Assembly (NCBI GenBank): GCA_964243435.1
Contig: CAXTFM010000037.1
Span: 1 to 26,814 of the forward strand
Source: RH-AL1 sp964243435
GTDB lineage: Bacteria; Pseudomonadota; Alphaproteobacteria; Rhizobiales; Beijerinckiaceae
Length of the DNA stretch: 26,814 nt
Direction of reading: 5' to 3'
Shown here in pieces: positions 22,934-26,814 of this stretch. Position 1 is the stretch's first letter. Each line of letters begins with the position of its first letter. The position numbers and the translations under genes were made by a program. The notes beneath the pieces were generated by a model that was not told where the DNA came from, did no database searches, and saw nothing but the letters and a program-made list of their open reading frames with translations.

Positions 22934-23173
22934 TCACCGGATGCTTAACGCGACGAACTCGGGTCGCGGCGTGACGGCTGGCTTCTCGACGGCGTCCCAG
23001 CGCTTGCGCATCACGCCCGCGACCTCCCGCAAGGCCGCCGCCATGGCTGCGACCCGGTCCGCGACGGCGATCTCCCGCGACGGGTCGAGGGCGGCGAGTT
23101 CCGACTGCAACAGGTCGAGACGCTCGAGCACGGAGGACAACATCGGGGCACCATGCAGCAGGCTATGCCGCAT
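22934..23173 (-). CDS. Small helical protein upstream of the C1 protease, unknown
   Basis: A small gene of 79 residues from ATG 23173, or 69 from ATG 23143; neither ribosome site is strong. The product is almost entirely amphipathic helix (LERLDLLQSELAALDPS, then VADRVAAMAAALREVAGVM) followed by a Pro-containing tail. It lies 100 bp upstream of the protease gene on the same strand and may be co-transcribed. Its start shares spaced residues with the protease N-terminus (L-x-x-L, D-P, R-E-V/I-x-G-V), so the two could be related docking helices, although this is by eye only. I do not recognise a family. Confidence 0.5.
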   Translation of the reverse strand: MRHSLLHGAPMLSSVLERLDLLQSELAALDPSREIAVADRVAAMAAALREVAGVMRKRWDAVEKPAVTPRPEFVALSIR

Positions 23174-23397
23174 CGTCGCGCGCGGGAGTTAACAAATGTT
23201 TCCCATCAGGCGCTCGCGCCGGGACGGCGCGGCGACGAAGCGGTCGAAGCCTGCGGACCATTCTTGACGCGCACCATGTCCGAACCCACTCCGCCTGCCA
23301 TCACGCCCCGTTGCACGAAGGGGAGGTGAGGGGGCGACCCGTCCGTTGCACGACATCGCGCGGCGGACAAAGGGAGGTTGTGCGCCCCGGCGCTCCG

Positions 23398-24576
23398 CTA
23401 GGTCGCCAGTTCCCCTATGAGGCGATCCATGAAAGCCAAGCCCGCTTCGAGCTGCGCCACCTCGATGTACTCGTCGGGTTGGTGCGCCTGCCGGATCGAG
23501 CCGGGGCCGCACACGGCGGTCGGGATGCCATGCTTCTGGAATTGCCCGGCTTCCGTCGCGTAGGAGGCGGTGGTCACCTCGTCCGAGCGGGCGAGTCGCT
23601 TGGCCAGCGCCGCCGCGTCCGAGCCCTCGACGGGGAACAGCGCAGGCACTTCGGGACCGCGTTGCGTGTCGACTCCCGCGTCCGGCGCGTGACGGGTCAG
23701 CCGCGGCAGCACCTCCCGAGCGACGAAGCCGTCGAGGCGATCGATCGCGCGCCGCTGGTCCACGCCGGGCAGGCCGCGGAACTCCCACTCGAAGGAGCAC
23801 CGTCGCGCCAGGATGTTGCGGGCGTTGCCCCCGGCGATCATCCCGACATGGGCGGTGGAATAGCCTGGGTCGAACAGCCCCGTCGGGTCGCCCTCGGCTT
23901 CCAGCTCGGCCTGCAGGCGGGTGAGTTCGGCGACCATGGCGCAGGCCGCCTCGACGGCGTTGGCGCCGAGCGTCGGGTTGGCGGAATGCGCTTCGCGGCC
24001 GTGAACCGTGGTCACGTAGCTGGCGATGCTCTTATGCGCCGTGACGACCTTCATGCTTGTCGGCTCGCCGACGAGGGCGAGGGCCGGGCGCGGCAGGTCG
24101 ACGCCGAAGCGGCGGATCGTATCGAGCGAGCCCTGGCAGCCGATCTCCTCGTCGTAGCTGAGCAGGAGGTGGACCGGCTTCCTCAGCGTGGCCCGTTTGA
24201 AGGCCGGCAGCATGGCGAGGCAGATGGCGTCGAAGCCCTTCATGTCGCAGGTGCCGCGACCGTACACCCGGCCGTCGTCGCCGCGCCGCAGGGCAAAGGC
24301 ATCGCCCGTCCAGCTTTGCCCGGCCACCGGCACCACGTCGGTATGGCCGGACAGCACAACGCCGCCATCCGCCTTTGGCCCGACGGTTGCGAACAGCGCG
24401 GCCTTGTCGCCGGCGGCATTGGGCACGTGCACCGCCTCGATGCCGTGCGCCGCCAGATAGGCTTCCACGCGCGCGACGAGCGGCAGGTTGGACTTGGCGC
24501 TGACCGTGTCGAAGCCGACCAGTTCCTCCAGCAGGCCCAGCGTCACGGCAAGCTGGTCCGCCACCGCTTCGGCCAT
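23398..24576 (-). CDS. argE: Acetylornithine deacetylase (M20 family)
   Basis: A 392-residue zinc-dependent deacetylase of the ArgE/DapE family, which removes the acetyl group from N-acetylornithine in arginine synthesis. Metal-site blocks are visible: SGHTDVVPV, GRGTCDMKGFDA, the catalytic Glu pair in SYDEEIGCQG, GEPTSMKVV and the late R-Q-A-H-Q-P-D-E-Y-I. The dimerisation domain lies between about residues 180 and 290 (KSIASYVTTVHGREAHSANP). The ATG 24576 shares one base with the apaG stop (TGATG), so translation is likely coupled. Family-level certainty is high; the exact substrate within M20 (acetylornithine versus a related N-acyl amino acid) rests on the length, motifs and overall similarity. 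Confidence 0.9.
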   Translation of the reverse strand: MAEAVADQLAVTLGLLEELVGFDTVSAKSNLPLVARVEAYLAAHGIEAVHVPNAAGDKAALFATVGPKADGGVVLSGHTDVVPVAGQSWTGDAFALRRGDDGRVYGRGTCDMKGFDAICLAMLPAFKRATLRKPVHLLLSYDEEIGCQGSLDTIRRFGVDLPRPALALVGEPTSMKVVTAHKSIASYVTTVHGREAHSANPTLGANAVEAACAMVAELTRLQAELEAEGDPTGLFDPGYSTAHVGMIAGGNARNILARRCSFEWEFRGLPGVDQRRAIDRLDGFVAREVLPRLTRHAPDAGVDTQRGPEVPALFPVEGSDAAALAKRLARSDEVTTASYATEAGQFQKHGIPTAVCGPGSIRQAHQPDEYIEVAQLEAGLAFMDRLIGELAT

Positions 24577-25028
24577 CAGTTCAGCGTGCGCCGGCCGGAG
24601 GGCTGGTCGAGCGAGAACATCGGGATGGCCGCATCGAACGCCTCGCCGCCGTCGGCGACGACGCGATAGGTGCCGGTCATGAAGCCGGAGGGCGTCGGCA
24701 GGGGGCAACCCGAGGTGTAGCGGAACACGTCGCCAGGCTTCAGCACAGGCTGCTCGCCGACGATGCCCTTGCCCCTGACCTCCTCCAACCGCCCGTTGGC
24801 GTCGGTGATCTTCCAATGCCGGTGCGTTACCCGAACGGTGGTCTGCCCCTGGTTGGCGATCTCGACGGTGTAGGCCCAGAAGAAGTGCCCGCGCGCCTCG
24901 TCCGACCGTTCCGGCACGAACTCCGGCAACACGGTGATCTCGATGTCGCGGGTGACGCAGGAATACATCAACCCGGCCGTTTCCGCCGAAGCCGATGCGT
25001 TGGACGAGGTGGACGCGTTGGAAGCCAT
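24576..25028 (-). CDS. apaG: ApaG family protein
   Basis: A 150-residue protein with the single fibronectin-III-like ApaG domain: VTRDIEITVLPEFVPERS, FFWAYTVEIANQGQTTVRVTHRHWKITDANGR, EEVRGKGIVGEQPVLKPGDVFRYTSGCPLPTPSGFMTGTYRV and the end IPMFSLD. The glycine-rich G-K-G-I-V-G-E-Q-P is the family hallmark. From ATG 25028 it has a 20-residue Ser/Ala/Asn-rich N-terminal extension; ATG 24968 would give the usual roughly 130-residue form, so the real start is open. ApaG proteins bind pyrophosphate or divalent metals in some species, but a cellular role is not settled. It overlaps argE by one base. Confidence 0.95.
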   Translation of the reverse strand: MASNASTSSNASASAETAGLMYSCVTRDIEITVLPEFVPERSDEARGHFFWAYTVEIANQGQTTVRVTHRHWKITDANGRLEEVRGKGIVGEQPVLKPGDVFRYTSGCPLPTPSGFMTGTYRVVADGGEAFDAAIPMFSLDQPSGRRTLN

Positions 25029-25099
25029 GACGGCTTGTACGGACCGCGCGGCGCTTTGGGAAGGGCCGGCACCGATGGAGGGCCGGCCTCGCCCGTCCG

Positions 25100-26335
25100 T
25101 CAGCCGGCGGGCAGGCCGAGGGTGGCGAGCACGCCGGGAATGACCGCGCGCACGGCGCCGTAGCCGCGCGTGGCGTGGGGCCAGAAGCCATCGTCCCAGG
25201 CCCGGCGCGGGCGTAACAGCTCGATGCCCTCGCCGGCGAGGTCGCGCGCCAGTTCGTCGAGCCTCGTCGCGGTGGCGCCGACCGGCGCATAGGGCGTGAC
25301 GACGCGCGACGCTCCGGCTGCGCGCGCGGCACCGAGCACCGCCTCGCATGTCAGCGCAACGGCTGCGACCACTCCGGTGCGTCCGAGGACCGGCAGGCGC
25401 GCCGCTGCGTCGTCGAGCGCCCCTTCGGCGAAGTTCCGCGCCGGTTCGCCGCGCTCGCCGCCCTGCCCGACATCGACCGTGCGCGCCAGCGCCACCGCCG
25501 CGAAAGGCTCCGGCCCGAGCCAGTCCGGCGTCAGGTCCTCGTCGGTGACGAGGAGCAGCGCGTCGCGCGGCACGCGCGCCGGCGCTTCCGGCAGCGGGCG
25601 CGGCTTGGGCAGCGACGGCTCGCTCAGCGCCTCGGCCCGCGTGGCGAGGCCCTTCGGCTCGAAGCGGCCGCCGGTGTAGCGGGCGATGTTGTCCGGCGTC
25701 GCCAGATACGTCTTGCCGCGGGTGTGCAGCCCGGCCGTCCAGCGCCACGACAGCGTGTTCGACGCGGGGTCGGCGTCGACGAGGTTGCGGAGGAAGAAGT
25801 CCGCCCCCAAAACCCATGGCAGCCGCAGGGTGAAGATCCAGATGGAAGAAAACCACATGCGGGCGTGGTTGTGCAGCCAGCCGGTTTCGACGAGTTCCTG
25901 CGCCCAGTCGTCGAAGCCGTCGATGCCGGTGCGGCCCTCCTCCGCCCGGGCCAGCGCCTTGGCGGCACCGGAGCCAAGCGCCGCGCGTTCCCTGTCGCGT
26001 TCGGCGATGAAGCTTTCCCAGATCTGGGGACGCTGTTCCAACCAGCCCTTGAAGTAGGTGCGCCAGCACACCTCGCCGACGAACTTCTCCGCCTGCATGG
26101 GGCCGTGCGCGTCCAGCACTGCGGCGACGATAGCCTGCTCGTCCACCATGCGGCGGCGCAGATAGGGCGACAGCACGGCCGTGTCGCCGCGCGTTTCGGG
26201 GCCGGGATCGCCGTTGCGCTGCTCGGCGTAGTGCCGGCCGGCGCGGGGCAGGAACAGGTCGAGGCGGTGCAGCGCCTCGGCCCGGGTCGGCGCGAAGTGC
26301 AGCTGCGAGGGGTGGGCGGTGGGATCATGCGTCAT
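25100..26335 (-). CDS. Photolyase/cryptochrome-like FAD-binding protein with permuted-looking domain order
   Basis: A 411-residue protein. Residues about 50-235 form the helical FAD-binding domain of photolyases and cryptochromes: an LSPYLRRRMVDE block, the EVCWRTYFKGWLE helix, H-N-H-A-R-M-W (155-161), ADFFLRNLVDADPASNTLSWRW (178-199) and YLATPDNIARYTGGRF. The N-terminal alpha/beta antenna domain that normally precedes this is absent. Instead a roughly 150-residue Rossmann-like C-terminal region follows (from RDALLLVTDEDL, 257, to AVRAVIP), containing GASRVVTPYAP and LARDLAGEGIELL, which look like the antenna-domain strands. Repair activity or a light-sensing or other role cannot be decided. 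It sits between apaG and prfA. Confidence 0.83.
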   Translation of the reverse strand: MTHDPTAHPSQLHFAPTRAEALHRLDLFLPRAGRHYAEQRNGDPGPETRGDTAVLSPYLRRRMVDEQAIVAAVLDAHGPMQAEKFVGEVCWRTYFKGWLEQRPQIWESFIAERDRERAALGSGAAKALARAEEGRTGIDGFDDWAQELVETGWLHNHARMWFSSIWIFTLRLPWVLGADFFLRNLVDADPASNTLSWRWTAGLHTRGKTYLATPDNIARYTGGRFEPKGLATRAEALSEPSLPKPRPLPEAPARVPRDALLLVTDEDLTPDWLGPEPFAAVALARTVDVGQGGERGEPARNFAEGALDDAAARLPVLGRTGVVAAVALTCEAVLGAARAAGASRVVTPYAPVGATATRLDELARDLAGEGIELLRPRRAWDDGFWPHATRGYGAVRAVIPGVLATLGLPAG

Positions 26336-26419
26336 GCACGCGCAACGCCGGCCACGCCCGAACCCGCCACGCGCGAATTGATGCAGGCAAGGAATGCCGG
26401 CGCGGAAAGGCGGGCGAGC

Positions 26420-26814
26420 CTAGCCGTCCTGCGCGGCGAGCAACGCCGCCTGGTGCTCCGTCGTCAGCGCGTCGATGACCTCGTCCAGCGCCTCGCCGGT
26501 TATCACCTTCTCCAGCTTGTAGAGCGTCAGGTTGATGCGGTGGTCGGTGAGGCGCCCCTGGGGAAAGTTGTAGGTGCGGATGCGTTCGGAGCGGTCGCCC
26601 GAGCCCACCTGCGCGCGGCGGTCGGCCGAGCGCTCGGCATCGAGCTTCTGGCGCTCCATGTCGTACAAGCGCGCGCGCAGCAGCGCCATGGCGCGGGCGC
26701 GGTTCTTGTGTTGCGAGCGCTCGTCCTGCACGAAGATGATGGTGTTGGTCGGCAGGTGGGTGATGCGGATCGCCGATTCCGTCTTGTTGACGTGCTGGCC
26801 GCCGGCGCCCTGGG
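26420..26814 (-). CDS. prfA: Peptide chain release factor 1 (5' end outside window)
   Basis: The last 130 residues of RF1, reading through the window edge, so the gene start is missing. The visible start is G-A-G-G-Q-H-V-N, whose GGQ tripeptide triggers peptidyl-tRNA hydrolysis, then ESAIRITHLPT, DERSQHKNRARAMALLRARLYD and the RF1-typical RSERIRTYNFPQGRLTDHRINLTLYKLE. RF1 reads UAA and UAG. The downstream gene on the same strand is the photolyase-like gene; prmC, which methylates the GGQ Gln and often follows prfA, is not the next gene here. Confidence 0.97.
   Translation of the reverse strand, partial: QGAGGQHVNKTESAIRITHLPTNTIIFVQDERSQHKNRARAMALLRARLYDMERQKLDAERSADRRAQVGSGDRSERIRTYNFPQGRLTDHRINLTLYKLEKVITGEALDEVIDALTTEHQAALLAAQDG

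Noticed and set aside
23308..23353. Direct repeat CCGTTGCACGA at 23308-23318 and 23343-23353
   Set aside because: Only two 11-base copies 35 bp apart with no flanking duplication or nearby mobile gene; not enough for a repeat element or attachment site.
1..26814. CRISPR array, transposase, integrase, phage or toxin-antitoxin genes
   Set aside because: Looked for on both strands; no regularly spaced repeats and no recognisable protein of these classes.

Overview
The window is very G+C-rich (around 70% by eye, not computed), densely coding, and rich in 1-8 bp gene overlaps of the ATGA/GTGA/TGATG kind. The gene families (hisD followed by a UPF0262 protein and a low-molecular-weight phosphatase, a Nitrobacter-type short chlorite dismutase, alphaproteobacterial ApaG/ArgE) point to an alphaproteobacterium, most likely Hyphomicrobiales. 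No rRNA, tRNA, insertion sequence, phage gene or CRISPR array is visible. No gene-free stretch exceeds 300 bp; the longest gaps are 12694-12922, 23174-23397, 17193-17400 and 2444-2615.

Region 1 (1-2443, + strand): the 3' part of an NrtA/SsuA-like ABC substrate-binding protein, then three tightly coupled genes for a nitrile hydratase / thiocyanate hydrolase family enzyme whose beta subunit is split into two genes. The order (beta N-half, beta C-half, metal-binding alpha) is that of thiocyanate hydrolase scnB-scnA-scnC. This is the most metabolically distinctive locus here: an uptake protein for a small anion or nitrile next to its hydrolase.

Region 2 (2616-6764, + strand): a four-gene operon linked by 4-bp overlaps: a Tat-exported family-5 (oligopeptide type) binding protein without permease or ATPase genes, an acyl-CoA dehydrogenase with Asp where the family usually has its catalytic Glu, and both subunits of a 3-oxoacid CoA-transferase. 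It looks like an uptake-plus-CoA-activation catabolic cassette of unknown substrate.

Region 3 (6761-10365): a 55-residue basic protein, a DUF4424-like exported protein, and a + strand run of a small membrane protein, an MFS transporter of the anion:cation symporter type and a GNAT acetyltransferase.

Region 4 (10384-14193): the - strand operon hisD-UPF0262-phosphatase, then on the other strand a 183-residue chlorite dismutase-family haem protein converging on a glutathione peroxidase, and a doubtful small ORF.

Region 5 (14357-20896): ligA, a phosphatidylethanolamine-binding-like secreted protein, cytochrome b561, a membrane glycosyltransferase, and two small membrane proteins (YdcZ/DUF606 and YoaK/DUF1275).

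Region 6 (20989-26814, all - strand): a 614-residue papain-fold protease with Ala/Pro linker, Asp/His-rich segments and an acidic tail, a small helical protein, argE overlapping apaG, a photolyase-like protein with its domains apparently in reversed order, and the 3' end of prfA. The strongest candidates for undescribed biology are the split hydratase locus, the protease, the photolyase-like protein and the orphan-binding-protein acyl-CoA operon.
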